Shown one piece after another: positions 39,111 to 50,203 of a DNA stretch of 64,000 bases. How positions within the stretch are numbered: the stretch's first letter is position 1; each line of letters opens with the position of its first letter. The stretch is from Carposina sasakii. Lineage: Eukaryota > Arthropoda > Insecta > Lepidoptera > Carposinidae. The translations under genes were made by a program, and so were the position numbers. The stretch is from NCBI GenBank assembly GCA_014607495.2, contig CP053171.1, forward strand, positions 1,054,001 through 1,118,000, written 5' to 3'. A model generated the notes under the pieces. That model did no database searches and was not told where the DNA came from. It worked only from the letters and a program-made list of their open reading frames with translations.

Positions 39111-39674
39111 CGATGAACATACAAACATGGAGGTGAATTGTAACTACATTTATTGAGTGAATTTGTTGTGATTGTGTCCGCGTGGAAAACACTAACTAAC
39201 ATAGCAAAAATGACTAATTTACACTACAATACTGATTTATTTAAACACATGCACTTTTTTAGAATAAAAAATTGTGTTAAAAAATCTGCCGGTCCTATTT
39301 TTGTAATAATTTTGTACGGACCAGTTGAGTTCATATCAGCTTTATACCTTATATTATCATCATCATCAGCCTATTGTACCTTATAGATTGCCTAGAATTT
39401 TGTTTTGCCAATATTTGCTGTTGTCTCTAGATTTTACTACGCCTAAAGCGCCTTTTGCAGATTCTAGGTTCTTATTAAATAAACTTTCTTTTTTCTAAGG
39501 CGCATCCGTAAAAATATACCAGCTTTAGGTCAAAATAATTTAAAATGGGAAAATCATGCCTTTCGAGTATGTTTATGCTGTCTCTTAAAAGAGTTGTTAA
39601 TTGATGAAAAGAAAGTGAAATCTGAGATATAATTTTTTATTTATTTCAATTTACACAGTTGGTTGGGTTGAACT
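39111..39674. other. No recognisable feature
   Basis: The 77-codon frame at 39153-39386 has no known features. ATCATCATCATCAGCCTATTG at 39355-39376 is a scrap of the SINE-like family's 3' end. Confidence 0.35.
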
Positions 39675-39675
39675 C

Positions 39676-39846
39676 TTAACGCCTCCCGTACTGACCACAT
39701 GGTCCAAAAATCACACTGTGGTCGCCAACCCGCCTGCCCAGCGTGGTGACTATGGGCGAAACCCCCCTGTGGCAGTAGCCTTGTGGCGTGCCCTGGGGGA
39801 GGCCTACGTCCAGCAGTGGACTGCAATAGGCTGAAGAAGAAGAAGA
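39676..39846 (+). mobile_element. SINE-like retroposon with RTE-like 3' end, 5'-truncated
   Basis: It starts at AACGCCTCCCGTACTGACCAC and ends GGACTGCAATAGGCTGAAGAAGAAGAAG. The first 80 or so bases of the family are missing. Confidence 0.75.
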
Positions 39847-40303
39847 TGAAAAAATATGGTCATTTTCTAAAATTTTACCACTTTTTTCATTTAGATAGGC
39901 TATTAGGCCATTGGGAAAATCAGCCATATTTTATGTAGTAACTAGGTAAACAACATGGGTGCAAATTTTATATTCAAAAACGCAATCTCTAATTACAGCA
40001 CCACAAATAACATTATAACATTCCAACCATGTTTAGCCTCTATTCAAAAAGTAATTTAGTATACATTTTGATTTGTATTTCTTGTTTTCTCTGGATAAAT
40101 ACTTTTTGCTCTCAATAAAAACAATTTTACTTCACTCTTTTATGCTAACGTGGCTTTTGAAGAATGAGGTTTGAGAGAGAAAATTGGCTGTTTTATTTGA
40201 GCTTTATGCTAAAATTATTTTATATTATTATGCGGCTAGATTTTAACATTTTACCTTTAGCGTGACATCATTAGGCGCGTAAAGATTAATTTATGTTTAA
40301 TTG
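39847..40303. other. No recognisable feature
   Basis: AT-rich spacer; nothing recognised. Confidence 0.3.
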
Positions 40304-40522
40304 GGTAGGTAAAAAGAAACAACTTTCACTATGGGACCAACTCCGAAATAGTGAAAAAAATTCAGCTGTTACATACAATCTTGAATAATTACTGCACTGA
40401 AATGTATGGAACAGCTAATTTTTTTCACTATTTCAGAGTTGGTCGCATAATGGAAGTTGTTTCTTTTTACCTACCTAGTTTCGTGTCAAAAGATAATCAC
40501 TACTTTTTGGCAGACCTTATAT
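40304..40522 (+). mobile_element. Inverted-repeat element with ACTAGGTAGG arms
   Basis: GGTAGGTAAAAAGAAACAACTTTCAC and its inverse GTTGTTTCTTTTTACCTACC form two arms of about 95 bp around ACAATCTTGAATAATTACTGC. The left terminal GGTGTTTTCAAA part is lost; the right end reads TTTTTGGCAGACCTTAT. It is non-coding. Confidence 0.7.
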
Positions 40523-41134
40523 AGGTTTAATAAAACATAAAAAAACATGTTTTACACACAGAAGACCATGTTCCAAAGAGAACTTTCATGAAATCAATAT
40601 CCACGGATATGTAATACATGGATGCAATTTTTCCCGGTAGTGTGAAAAAAAAAGAATACCATGGATAGTAAAAGAAAATGGTCATGCTTTTTACATATTT
40701 TATGTGAACAATATGAGATGGGTTAGTTCATACTGAAAATCGTTTTAGGCTCAAATCAAAATTAAGTGTAAAATTAAACGGCTGTATTACTAGGTACTTT
40801 TATTAAGTCAGCCTAACCGAAATTAGAACAAAATATTTTTATTATATTAACGTAACTACTTGTACTAAATACCTTACAAAAAATATATATATAGAAAGTA
40901 CCTAACAGTTAAAATGACTTCAAAGTCCATCACTAAATTACTAACAGAAACAGATTCTGAAGGTGACTCCCTTATTATCTTCGAGTCAGCTGTTCGTACT
41001 CGTAAACTAGGCTATTCAAGTTTATATACGTAAGTAAGTACTTAAGTATATTTCTCTGTAATTCTCCGAACATGAAAAAGGACAAAATAATTAAGAGTAG
41101 GCACACAAAAAATTGCATTTGAATAATGAAACGG
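40523..41134. other. No recognisable feature
   Basis: No gene or repeat recognised. Confidence 0.3.
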
Positions 41135-41345
41135 ACGTGCTGATGCGGAGCTTCACTAGAATGTATCAGCTGCATCTTCTTCCGTACACGTCGTAAGAGT
41201 TGACTAAGGGACATAGGAGTGTTCTCTCAGGCGATGAGCTAGAAACTTACCACCGATCATTTACGTAGTGACGCTATACTATACGTGTCTGTATAATCTC
41301 CTTCGTTATCCTGCAGTTATGGTTACCTCATTTTAAATTCAAAGC
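41135..41345. repeat. Copy of the AATACATCAGCTGCA repeat
   Basis: CGTGCTGATGCGGAGCTTCACTAGAATGTATCAGCTGCATC, CGTAAGAGTTGACTAAGG, CTCTCAGGCGATGAGC, TATACTATACGTGTCTG, ATCCTGCAGTTATGG and TACCTCATTTTAAA give the full block order of this family, about 210 bp. It is non-coding. Confidence 0.6.
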
Positions 41346-41992
41346 CGTGGGTATATGTATAATTAAATATCATGTTAGGTTGCAACTAAAACTTGGTAAT
41401 TTTCTTATTAGCAGTTTAGGTTTTCTTTGGTGTAAAATGTGATACCATATCTATTGTGTTCTCACATCAATGTTTTTATCCATACTCGTTCGGAAATACC
41501 GATCTCGGATATCTGTTGGAAATGGATTAAAAAGTTTTATCATTATTGGATTCAGTTTTGCAGGTCTTTGAAACAGTATCTCATTCGAATATGGCAATAT
41601 TATGGACGAAGTAACTTAATAGTCTTGTCATAGAACAGAGTAGCTTACAATATTATATAGATACTTACAGAACTTTCAACACTCGTTTCGGCTCTCCTTA
41701 TTGACATCGGTAAAAAAAAATTTTTTCATGGACAATAGAAAAAGGTATATCTCGACACATTAACGTCATTGCAATAAAGTATTAGTTAGAAGATTTAAAA
41801 TCGCCACTTAAAGGCCTTTAATGATAACAAACTGCCCTTTTGTTAAGTAAATTAAATCCTGCAACGGATAGATATTTACATAACGAGGTGGCACAATTTG
41901 TTGTCGTTTTATTAGACAAATCTAATAATACCCCTCAAGCTCGATTGCCACAAACCAATTATTAGACTCTAGCTAGCGCATGCTAAAGAAAT
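41346..41992. other. No recognisable feature
   Basis: AT-rich sequence; the 64-codon frame at 41439-41633 has no known features. Confidence 0.3.
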
Positions 41993-42235
41993 ATGCAAAC
42001 ATTCACTATGGGTGCGCCCACCACCGGGCCCTATACCCTCAACTGACCCTCGGATCTGATAACCCATAACTGCGAGAACAAGCACTTGTACTACCTACAA
42101 TCGCCACAAGAAACCAGATCTGAGCACCCAGCATGCACGATAGTAGAACGCACTATTCCGAAATTTGGCGCACCCATAGTGAATGTTTGAACTTCCGAAT
42201 TGTAACGCTTAATATAATTTCATTTATAAATATGC
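41993..42235. repeat. Copy of the CCACCACCGGGCCC repeat with inverted ends
   Basis: AACATTCACTATGGGTGCGCCC at the left is mirrored by GGCGCACCCATAGTGAATGTT at 42171-42191. The interior matches 25770-25920 closely, including GAGCACCCAGCATGCACG. Confidence 0.65.
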
Positions 42236-42266
42236 AAACATAAATACCTACACTTGAACAAAAAAA

Positions 42267-42550
42267 GCACATTTAGGGAAAAGCTGAAGGATCACTACCT
42301 GTCCATTATATGAATATGCTGTCATTTGTTTTTTCTCCTATTTTTTCTTCATGTAGTTTTGTAGTTTCTTAGAATTTGTTTAATTGCACATGTTACCCTG
42401 TTGTTAACAATTTCTCTTTACTTGCTTGGCTTGCTGGAAGAGATCTCTGGTAGAGATAAGCTTGCCATTGTACATGCATCTCTTCTTTAATGTTGTATGC
42501 CATATTTCTTTTTGTGTATGTGCAATAAAGAATAAAGAATAAAGAAAGAA
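42267..42550 (+). pseudogene. CR1/jockey-like LINE, last 14 codons plus 3' end
   Basis: Codons TFREKLKDHYLSII then stop are the C-terminus of a CR1/jockey-type reverse transcriptase. They are followed by the 3' untranslated region with GAAGAGATCTCTGGTAGAG and the tail GTGCAATAAAGAATAAAGAA. The copy at 46260-46530 starts at the same base (GCACATTTAGGG). The polymerase and endonuclease are absent. Confidence 0.7.
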
Positions 42551-43136
42551 AGAAAAAACTCACTGCGTAAAAATTAGCTGACACATGCATTCGAAAAACA
42601 TAACCCTCCTTCTGCTGTAGTCAGGTAAATATAATAGCTTATAAGTGCATGAGAAACACATTAGCTATAAAATCACGGGGCTGATGTCGCGGCGTTCGCT
42701 AGTGACCAATACTTTAATTTATTTTTAAAAGACAATTAATGTTATTTGACGGTAATATTTGATTCAGTGTAACACCTAAATATATCTCTCCCTAATGCTC
42801 TGTAAAGCTTTTACTAATTACGCAGGTTTACGATTCAATAAATAGATCAAAATTTCAGTGAACATCCGTAATGCAATGGACATAATTTTGCCAAATATCA
42901 TATTTAATTGAATCATTTATGAACCTAATTGAAACACAGCAAATGGAAAATTTTCCAACAACAAACAGACGTTATTCTATTATTCTGTTTATTGTTTCAC
43001 GTTAAAATTTAGCGCAGTTCGAAATCATAATAAGCTTCCCATTAAACACTAAGCTTTGATATGATTTATATAGACATAATTTAGAATGAAAAAAATAAAT
43101 CACACATCCGCGTTTAGCAACAATATAAATGAGCAA
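42551..43136. other. Mostly unassigned, possible Helitron-like end
   Basis: ATAAAATCACGGGGCTGATGTCGCGG and GTTCGCTAGT at about 42669-42704 resemble a Helitron-like 3' end (CTAG before T). The rest is unassigned. Confidence 0.35.
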
Positions 43137-43245
43137 TGACAAGTTGATAGCTTATCGCCTGAAATAATGCCTGAGTTCCTTAGTCGACTCTTACGACCTG
43201 CACGGCGGGAGATGCAGCTGATGTTTTCTAGTGAAGCCTTACAGG
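43137..43245. repeat. Fragment of the AATACATCAGCTGCA repeat, inverted
   Basis: GACAAGTTGATAGCTTATCGCC, CTGAGTTCCTTAGTCGACTC, TTACGACCTGCACGG and GAGATGCAGCTGATG are present. Confidence 0.55.
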
Positions 43246-44274
43246 CAAAGTTTAAAAAAAGTTGAACTCTAGCTAAAATTTAGTCCGCCCCCTTATTACC
43301 TAACTAGCAAAAACAAAGCGATAATCAAAATTGTACAAAAATCGCTTATTGCTTGTCAAATTCGTATTACGTAAAATGAATTTCAAAGGAACTTTGACAG
43401 TTCAAGGCGAATATTGTACAATTTTCGCTATCGCATCGCTTCGGCTTTGCTATTGCAAATTAGGTAATCAGGGGGCCGGCATCAACACAGGAATTGATAT
43501 CATTTATATAGGAAATATATAATTTTTAGTTGAAAATATATCTTAATGCTTTCCGCGTTTTTTTATTAGCTATTTCTCACTACCACAACTACCGATATTT
43601 ATTATAAATGGCGTTAACATACCACAATATCTCCTACGGAAATATAATCTCTGTTGAGATTGACTGTCTTAATCGAAATTTGGTTAGAAGGAGATTATTA
43701 CAATATTAAAATGTGAGTCGTGAATATAGATTCACATATAGGGTTAAAAGCTCCTTCTAGAAGTAAGATAATAAGTCTTTTTTACTCTCACGCAAATACT
43801 TAATGATTTGCATATAATGAAAATGCTTTGTAATTTTAAACACATTGAAATAGCATACGTAGTTAGGACAGCGATACTCTTCTCTGTATATGGGACAGTT
43901 CTGACAGGCGCTTTGTCGCGCTCTCTCGATGGATTACTGCGTCAGCTTTTATGACTAAAAAATCTAAATCCGACGCCATTTTGTTTTGATTTATTTACAA
44001 CTGGAGCTCGCTCGATCCTTAAATCTGGCGATCTATGATTGCGATCACAGGCAACTATAGTTGCGATACCACACCATATAAAAAACGGTAATGTTGTAAT
44101 GTATCGAGACTTTGAGACACTGTTATTCATTGTTAATCATTGTTAGCAGGTAGCTTGCTTCATATTTCTACTCGTAGTATGGTCTATACAGCGAAATATA
44201 CAGTCAATATACCTAGCAACTGTATCCGCCTATACCACAACACTGTTGCCATTTAACTATCAAACTAAACACCA
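43246..44274. other. Unassigned DNA
   Basis: About 1 kb with no recognisable gene. AAAAATCGCTTATTGCTTGTC and CGCTATCGCATCGCTTCGGC near 43340-43445 are noteworthy only for composition. Confidence 0.3.
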
Positions 44275-44480
44275 TTTTCAATACTAGAGATCAACAGAAA
44301 TCTAGAATATTTTTTCCTTTATAACTTTGCATGTCAGCAATAGAGTTAATCATTCAATCTGGGATATGCAAAAACTCTCTCTAGATCGGTTTTTTTTAGG
44401 AAAATACGGTACATAAAACAAAACTCAATCTTATTAAGGTACAATATTACAATTCCAAGTTCTGAACCAGATTAGGTTCA
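44275..44480. repeat. Possible fragment related to the 968/47766 inverted-repeat element
   Basis: TTTTCAATACTAGAGATCAACAG matches the left end at 965-985 (TTTCAATACTAGAGATCAAAAAG). The sequence after it diverges. Confidence 0.4.
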
Positions 44481-44489
44481 GAACCAGGT

Positions 44490-44830
44490 TGTTGAAATCT
44501 GATGTAAGACATCTCACCGCATCTCCTTCTGTGTGTGTCGTAATACTAAGAAGCTCAGCCCCTCTAGCATGACCATGCATCGTGGATATCGTATATCATA
44601 TCGTCTGTATACAAAATTCAACATGGAGGCTATATTTATCGTATTTTTGACAGGCTAATTTGTAGATAAATCGGTTTATCATATCGCGTTTCGCAGGTCA
44701 AGCTACTTGGGCAGGGGCGTTCTCTCAACCTAGCTTGTCCCTGTTATATCCTTTACATCTGACCCCACAATGCAAAACGTACTCGTAGAATTTTATACGC
44801 GATCCTGCAGTTACCTAATATTTTAAACCG
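44490..44830. repeat. Two fragments of the AATACATCAGCTGCA repeat
   Basis: ACATCTCACCGCATCTCCTTC and GTGTGTCGTAATACTAAG (44508-44550), then GGCGTTCTCTCAACC, TACATCTGACCCCACAATGC and GATCCTGCAGTTACC (44716-44817), are split family blocks separated by unrelated DNA. Confidence 0.45.
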
Positions 44831-45425
44831 TGTATTTGCAATACTTGATGTGCGTTACAGAAACTGACAGTCTCAGTGGAAGAAACATTTTCCGAGAAAA
44901 CGAATTCTCGTCAATTCCCGTTCTCCCCAGAGTAATATCTTAATTCGAATTCTCGTTAACACGATGTCATCTCATTTAATTATTTCAAGAGCGGCAAGAT
45001 ACTACCCCTCAACTGTTAATATCAACCTTAACTGCCTATGCTAAGGTTTAAAGATCTAACACAAACATTTATACGTGTAATTTGTTGCCTGATGTATTTT
45101 AAACTCCAATAAAGCTTTATCTCGTCGCAATAAAGTTTGTTTTCCCACATCTACAAATTGACACCTTAGCAATTATTTCTACGGTAATTTCCGATCGTGT
45201 TGATTTGCATCTTATTCGACTGGAATAGAGTAGACTTTTGAGTGTAAAAGTCATTGGTGTATTCCCAACAAGCACGTGATATGTATTTTACTTATTAAAG
45301 TCGTAAATTCAGGATAATTGAAAGTTGTCGAGTTGAGAGTAATGAGATGGTATTCGACTGGTACAAGTTGATTTCACTAGGGATAATTTTGTCGTTGATT
45401 TTTTTTACATACAAATATACAGTAC
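44831..45425. other. No recognisable feature
   Basis: AT-rich sequence without recognised genes or elements. Confidence 0.3.
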
Positions 45426-45551
45426 ATACTATCCTATGTTGATGCTGGGCTTCACTAGAATACATCAATTGTATTTCCTTCCATATCCTTCGTGATGCTG
45501 CAGTTCTGGATACCCCATTATGGGTATATGTATATGTATAGTGGGTGTGGT

Positions 45552-45785
45552 GTGGGCAGAGTAGAAAAGCACCACAATGTCTGTTTGTGGATATAGTAAA
45601 AGGCGATTAAGGGTTTCCGGGAGTGGGGCAGCATCTCCCGTGTTGATAACATAGTGCGAAAATTACTGCAGTCACCAATCTACCTGCATGGTGACTACAG
45701 GGGAAATCCTCTCTATGGTAGTAGCCTTGTAGAGTGCTCTGGGTCAGGTAGGCATCCAGCAGTAGACTGCAATAGGCTGATGTGA
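45552..45785 (+). mobile_element. SINE-like retroposon with RTE-like 3' end, diverged
   Basis: GGTGTGGGCAGAGTAGAAAAGCACC to CAGTAGACTGCAATAGGCTGATG. Several short deletions are present in the middle. The block just upstream (45445-45530) is a fragment of the AATACATCAGCTGCA repeat. Confidence 0.65.
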
Positions 45786-46259
45786 GTAAATCAAAATGAC
45801 CATGGCCACGTTGATTATACCCCCTCCTCATTCCAATTCCTCCGTTGAGTAAACAAAACTATTCATAGCTTACTCCAGTTAGGTACCCTTAAAATAATAC
45901 TTGGAACCCTTCGAGAGGGTACAAAGGATCTCAAGTAAGTAAAGGGTCATGATTTCCATAATCTCTATCCATTAAGATTTCTCAGACCTTTAGATATGCA
46001 TATTTTATGGGGTTCAGACGTAGATTGTAATTACCGTTAAGTTTTAGTATTGGCTGGTCAAACGGTCGAAGGTGAGATGTCAGGTTCAATTTCATAAAAC
46101 AACCCTTTGAAGGATGTTTCACGATTTCAAAAAAGATATAGAGAAAATGAAAGACAGGAAAAGGACATGAAAGCGTTTGATCATGAATAATTTAATTTAA
46201 TAAATGTAACTTTTTCGAAAAGTAAAAACAAAGTCGAAGTAGAGATTGTCGCACTGTTG
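45786..46259. other. No recognisable feature
   Basis: No gene or element recognised. Confidence 0.3.
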
Positions 46260-46530
46260 GCACATTTAGGGAAAAGCTGAAGAATCACTACCTGTCCATT
46301 ATTTGAATATGCTGTCATTTGTTTCTCTCATTTTTTTTCTTAATGTAGTTTTGTAGTTTCTTAGAATTTGTATAATTGCACATGTTACCCTGTTGTTAAC
46401 AATTTCTCTTTACTTGCTTGGCTTTCTGGAAGAGATCGCTTGTGGAGATAAGCTTGCCATTGTACATGCATCTCTTCTTTTATGTTGTATGCCATATTTC
46501 TTTTTGTGTATGTGCAATAAAGAATAACAA
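46260..46530 (+). pseudogene. CR1/jockey-like LINE, last 14 codons plus 3' end
   Basis: GCACATTTAGGGAAAAGCTG begins the copy, as at 42267. The encoded C-terminus is TFREKLKNHYLSII followed by a stop, then the same 3' region and a shorter GTGCAATAAAGAATAACAATAA tail. Confidence 0.7.
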
Positions 46531-46588
46531 TAAGTATCTCTAGGCTTAATAAGGTTTTTAAGTAGGTTAGATATGCAATAGGTACATA

Positions 46589-46971
46589 CAGGATGTTTTT
46601 TTGTGGCCACCTTTAACGAAGGGTACGTATTGTATACATGAAATAAAGTAAGTTTATGCCAAAAAAAATGCTGGGAAAAAAATATTTTTTTTTGAAAAAT
46701 TTTTTTAAATTCCTTGATCGTGCGAAATTTATAGTGTCTAGTGTTTATGTTAGTTTTTTGATAGACAGATATTAATTATTTTTCGTGAAAAAATCCTGCT
46801 ACGCGCGTCTATGTGCATTTATGCAGAAAAACGCAGTCTATTTACTCAACTTTGGACCCTAATATTTTGGAAACCAGACACTTCCCAGGTATGCTTCCAT
46901 GGAGAAAAATGATCGTGATGATGAGGAGATTCCATAGTTTTCGGGAACGTTGACGACCAAAAATCATCCTG
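46589..46971 (+). mobile_element. TA-flanked small element, copy 5
   Basis: CAGGATGTTTTTTTGTGGCC to GACGACCAAAAATCATCCTG with TA on both sides; 383 bp. It contains the poly-A/T-rich centre AAAAATATTTTTTTTTGAAAAA. Confidence 0.8.
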
Positions 46972-47222
46972 TATAATGCAATTATCCATTCCTGTAAATA
47001 TTATGAAGGTTGATTAAGTATAACCAAGACATAACCAATAAAACACGCATAACGAGATTTTAGTTCTTTTTCCTTTTCACACCATAATACTTATAAAAGC
47101 AGAAAGAAGATCACTTTTTTATCACATTTAATACACGTCTATCCAATTTGTGGGAAGTTCCACATTAAGGGGACTTAAGACTGCTGTATTGTGCAATTCT
47201 GCTAAAGCAATTCATATCGTAC
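46972..47222. other. Short unassigned spacer
   Basis: Nothing recognised. Confidence 0.3.
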
Positions 47223-47787
47223 GCAAGACCAGCACCCGTATGATGAATTTGGTGAGAGCGAGATGTCTCACTTATAAACGTCAAATTCACATTGTTGAGC
47301 TATTAATAACTAGATAAACTAAGTGTATGTACATTGCATGTAAAAAAATAACTTAAGAATTAGAATAGACACTCGTTCTCGAGCCAGGATTAATGAATTA
47401 GGGCTGATAGAAATCGTTTGCAATCCTTTTTTACACACCAAGTAGAAACACTTGCCTTGTCTAGTTATTACTTAGCTCTGTGGATTTGACGTTTAAAAGT
47501 GAGACATCTCGCTTTCACCAAATTCATCATACGGGAGCAGGCCCTCTTTATGGTGACGACATGTCAAATGTTTCAACAAGATTGCTTTATATTGGCATCA
47601 CTATCATGGGAAACGAACAGATTTAGCATTTCAAAAAAACATGTTTCGACAAATGTATTATACCCAAGCAGTTATTTATTTTGACTTTTTGCATTTTTCA
47701 GATTGAATCTTCAATCGTTTTCATACAACATATCAAATAGGTTAATAATAATTTTAAAATCCGAAATTCTTTTTGATCTCTAGTATT
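47223..47787. mobile_element. Inverted-repeat element of about 310-560 bp
   Basis: The left arm (GCACCCGTATGATGAATTTGGTG, GAGATGTCTCACTTATAAACG, TGAGCTATTAATAACTAG) is mirrored by 47455-47542 (CTAGTTATTACTTAGCTC, GACGTTTAAAAGTGAGACATCTCG, CACCAAATTCATCATACGGG). The outer TTTTTGATCTCTAGTATT at 47770-47787 mirrors the end at 968. The 61-codon frame at 47499-47684 is a by-product. Confidence 0.6.
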
Positions 47788-47794
47788 CCTACAC

Positions 47795-47995
47795 TTCACA
47801 ACACATTAACTTAGTACCACATTAACATCCAGGTCTTGTGTTGTGGGTACTAAACAATGTTATATAAAGACATACATATTCATAGAAACATCCATGACAC
47901 GGAAACAAATATCGATATTCATCATAATATCAATGTTTGTCTACTGGGATTCCAACCCAGGAATGGCGTTACAGGGTCACTAGAATCCATTTCAT
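47795..47995 (-). mobile_element. tRNA-derived SINE, family 2
   Basis: On the minus strand: CTGTAACGCCATTCCTGGG, GGGTTGGAATCCCAG (B-box-like), AATATCGATATTTG, GTACCCACAACACAAGACC and TTAATGTGTTGTGAAGTG. The A-box head is diverged. Confidence 0.7.
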
Positions 47996-48544
47996 AAAAT
48001 AAAATTCCTATCCTATGCCTGATTGCGAAACTAACATTTTTTATATGCAGTAAATCAGAAAACGTGGCCATACACATAGTAACTAGCGCCGTTATCCTAA
48101 AACTATACGGTTTTTTATTTTTTATTATTTATCATTAATACATATTTTACAAAGAATAAATAAAATACGGTTAAAAGTACTCTTAAGCAAACGGCCGTAG
48201 TATTGAAAATGGTCGAAAATAATTGCAAATATGAATCGCCTAAAGTGACACCTTAAATCCACAGGTACATCTCAAAGTGAGCAAAACCGAGTCGGCCGAC
48301 GTTTCCGGTGCTCATTTCCGGTCTGCAGTCAGCCACTTCCGGTGGGATCTTTCTAAATAAACGTCGGGGAAAAACCTTCTTAAGCTATTGTTGTATTAGA
48401 AAATATTTTTGTGGAGCCAAATTAGGCTGAAATTGGCCTTTAGAATATTTTTTTCGAGTGAAGTCCGACTTCAATAGGATTTTAGATGAGAGGTTTTTTG
48501 CGCTGCCAATTTGAAGCGGTTTTAGGTATATTTTTCTTGGAGTT
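47996..48544. other. No recognisable feature
   Basis: TCGGCCGACGTTTCCGGTGC at 48292-48312 is a GC-rich island with several CCGGT words, without a known counterpart. Confidence 0.3.
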
Positions 48545-48690
48545 ATAGGGCATGAGCGTGGATGGATATAAAGGAAGAAGCAGACCAAAGAAGTGTTGAA
48601 TGGACTGTGTGAGGGAGGATATGCGTGTACTGGGAGTTAGCAATGAGATGACGGATAATAGGGATGAATGGAAGAAAAGAACATTTCTCA
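48545..48690 (+). pseudogene. RTE-like LINE C-terminal fragment
   Basis: GGCATGAGCGTGGATGGATATAAAGG...GATGACGGATAATAGGGATGAATGGAAGAAAAGAAC encodes the MSVDGY...MDCVREDMRVLGVSNEMTD...DEWKK block seen at 18210-18345. Only about 45 codons survive. Confidence 0.65.
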
Positions 48691-48829
48691 AGATCAGTTA
48701 TAGAAATTGGCGGTTAATTTCATTTGGAAGTAGTTCAAGACTGTCAGTTTCTTAATAAATGTACCGTAATTTCAATTTATATCAGCCCCAGTGTTCTTTA
48801 ACAATGTGATGTTGAAAAGAAACATTTAT

Positions 48830-48993
48830 AAATTTATTAATAAATAAAATGCAAAAAAATCTTCACCCGAACTTCGAACCCACGACCACTGCAAACCGTG
48901 CCAGCCGCTCTAACCACTAAGCAACCGGGTCAATTACTCGGATGACGAATTTTACCATCTCTTTTCTAAATTACATATTGGCAACGTTAAGCT
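48830..48993 (-). mobile_element. tRNA-derived SINE, family 1
   Basis: On the minus strand: GACCCGGTTGCTTAGTGG, GAGCGGCTGGCACGGTTTGC, GTCGTGGGTTCGAAG (B-box-like, with a small deletion) and AAGATTTTTTTGCATTTTATTT. The flank CATCTCTTTTCTAAATTACATATTGGCAACGTTA also precedes the tail copy at 54598, so it may belong to the element. Confidence 0.7.
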
Positions 48994-49119
48994 GGCAAGA
49001 AACATTTACACTACGACCACTATAAGAATACGAGGTATTAAAAGAACAACGTTGTCTTTTTACACCCAGTACAGGTAAATATGACATACAGCTACGTTTA
49101 GTATAGCTGCTACACATAA

Positions 49120-49205
49120 GTACACGTTGCTAGCTCATAACCCGAGTTCCTTAGTCGACTCTTATGACATACATGAAAGGAGATGCAGCTGATGTACTAA
49201 CACCC
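49120..49205. repeat. Fragment of the AATACATCAGCTGCA repeat, inverted
   Basis: TTGCTAGCTCATAACCCGAG, TTCCTTAGTCGACTC, GACATACATGAAAGGAGATGCAGC. Confidence 0.5.
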
Positions 49206-49239
49206 TCGCATCACAACGGCACATTGGCGTTACATAATA

Positions 49240-49440
49240 TGTACATACATACATACATATAATCACGCCTTTATCCTTTACGGAATAGGCAGAGCACCAA
49301 GGGCCGATAGAACCACATGGCGCCACTTCGGATCAATTTTGAGGGTATAGTTGAGATGTACAAGTTTGGTTAGTAGTGACAGGTGGTCAGCCCATCGCCT
49401 ACAAAACACCAAGACCCTCTTGTCCCTCTACTGACTTGTA
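49240..49440 (-). repeat. (ACAT)n-tailed interspersed repeat
   Basis: The longest plus-strand-tail copy: ACATACATACATACATATAATCACGCC, CGGAATAGGCAGAGCACC, TGGTCAGCCCATCGCC, CAAGACCCTCTTGTCCCTCTACTG. It is the inverse of 1559-1749. Confidence 0.65.
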
Positions 49441-49576
49441 CAGTATGCCCGGGAAGAGAAGCAGCTGTGGTATTATACGTTTTTTTTCACTCCCAGAGCA
49501 GCATAGAAGAAGATAATATGTATGATGTATTTAAGCATTATTTAGGCTAACGTTTAATTTGACAGATCTATACATA

Positions 49577-49956
49577 CAGGGTGATTTTTGGTCGTCAACG
49601 TTCCCGAAAACTACGGAATCTCCTCATCATCACGATCATTTTTCTCCATGGAAGCATATCTGGGAAGTGTCTGGTTTCCAAAATATTAGGGTCCAAAGTA
49701 AATAGACTGCGTTTTTCTGCATAAATGCACATAGACGCGCGTAGCAGGATTTTTTCACGAAAAATAATTAATATCTGTCTATAAATAAACTAACATAAAC
49801 ACTAGACACTATAAATTTCGCACGATCAAAGAATTTAAAAAAAAATTTCAAAAAAAAATTATTTTTTTTCCCAGCATTTTTTTTGGCATAAACTTACTTT
49901 ATTTCATGTATAGAATACGTACCCTTCGTTAAAGGTGGCCATAAAAAAACATCCTG
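49577..49956 (-). mobile_element. TA-flanked small element, copy 6
   Basis: CAGGGTGATTTTTGGTCGTC to GTTAAAGGTGGCCAT...CATCCTG with TA on both sides; 380 bp. Confidence 0.8.
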
Positions 49957-50025
49957 TATAATAAAAAATGTAACAGATCGCTGTCTGTACATGGAAGATT
50001 TATGATAAAAAATATTATAGGAGAC

Positions 50026-50203
50026 CTTTATCGACGCAATAGTACCCAAAACGATGATTTTTGGAATTTTTGTCTGAACCGATTTCTATGCAGTTGACAG
50101 GTCCCACTCAACATATAGGCTACTTTTTATCCCGGATAATTTCGATATTTTGTTTTTTTGTATTTGTGTTTTTGTAGTCCACGCGGCCGTCCACTAGTAT
50201 TCC
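50026..50203 (+). mobile_element. Helitron-like 3' segment
   Basis: GGAGACCTTTATCGACGCAATAG, ATGATTTTTGGAATTTTTGTC, CATATAGGCTACTTTTTATCCC, GTAGTCCACGCGG and CGTCCACTAG followed by T. Same order as 51020-51303, with an internal deletion. Confidence 0.65.
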
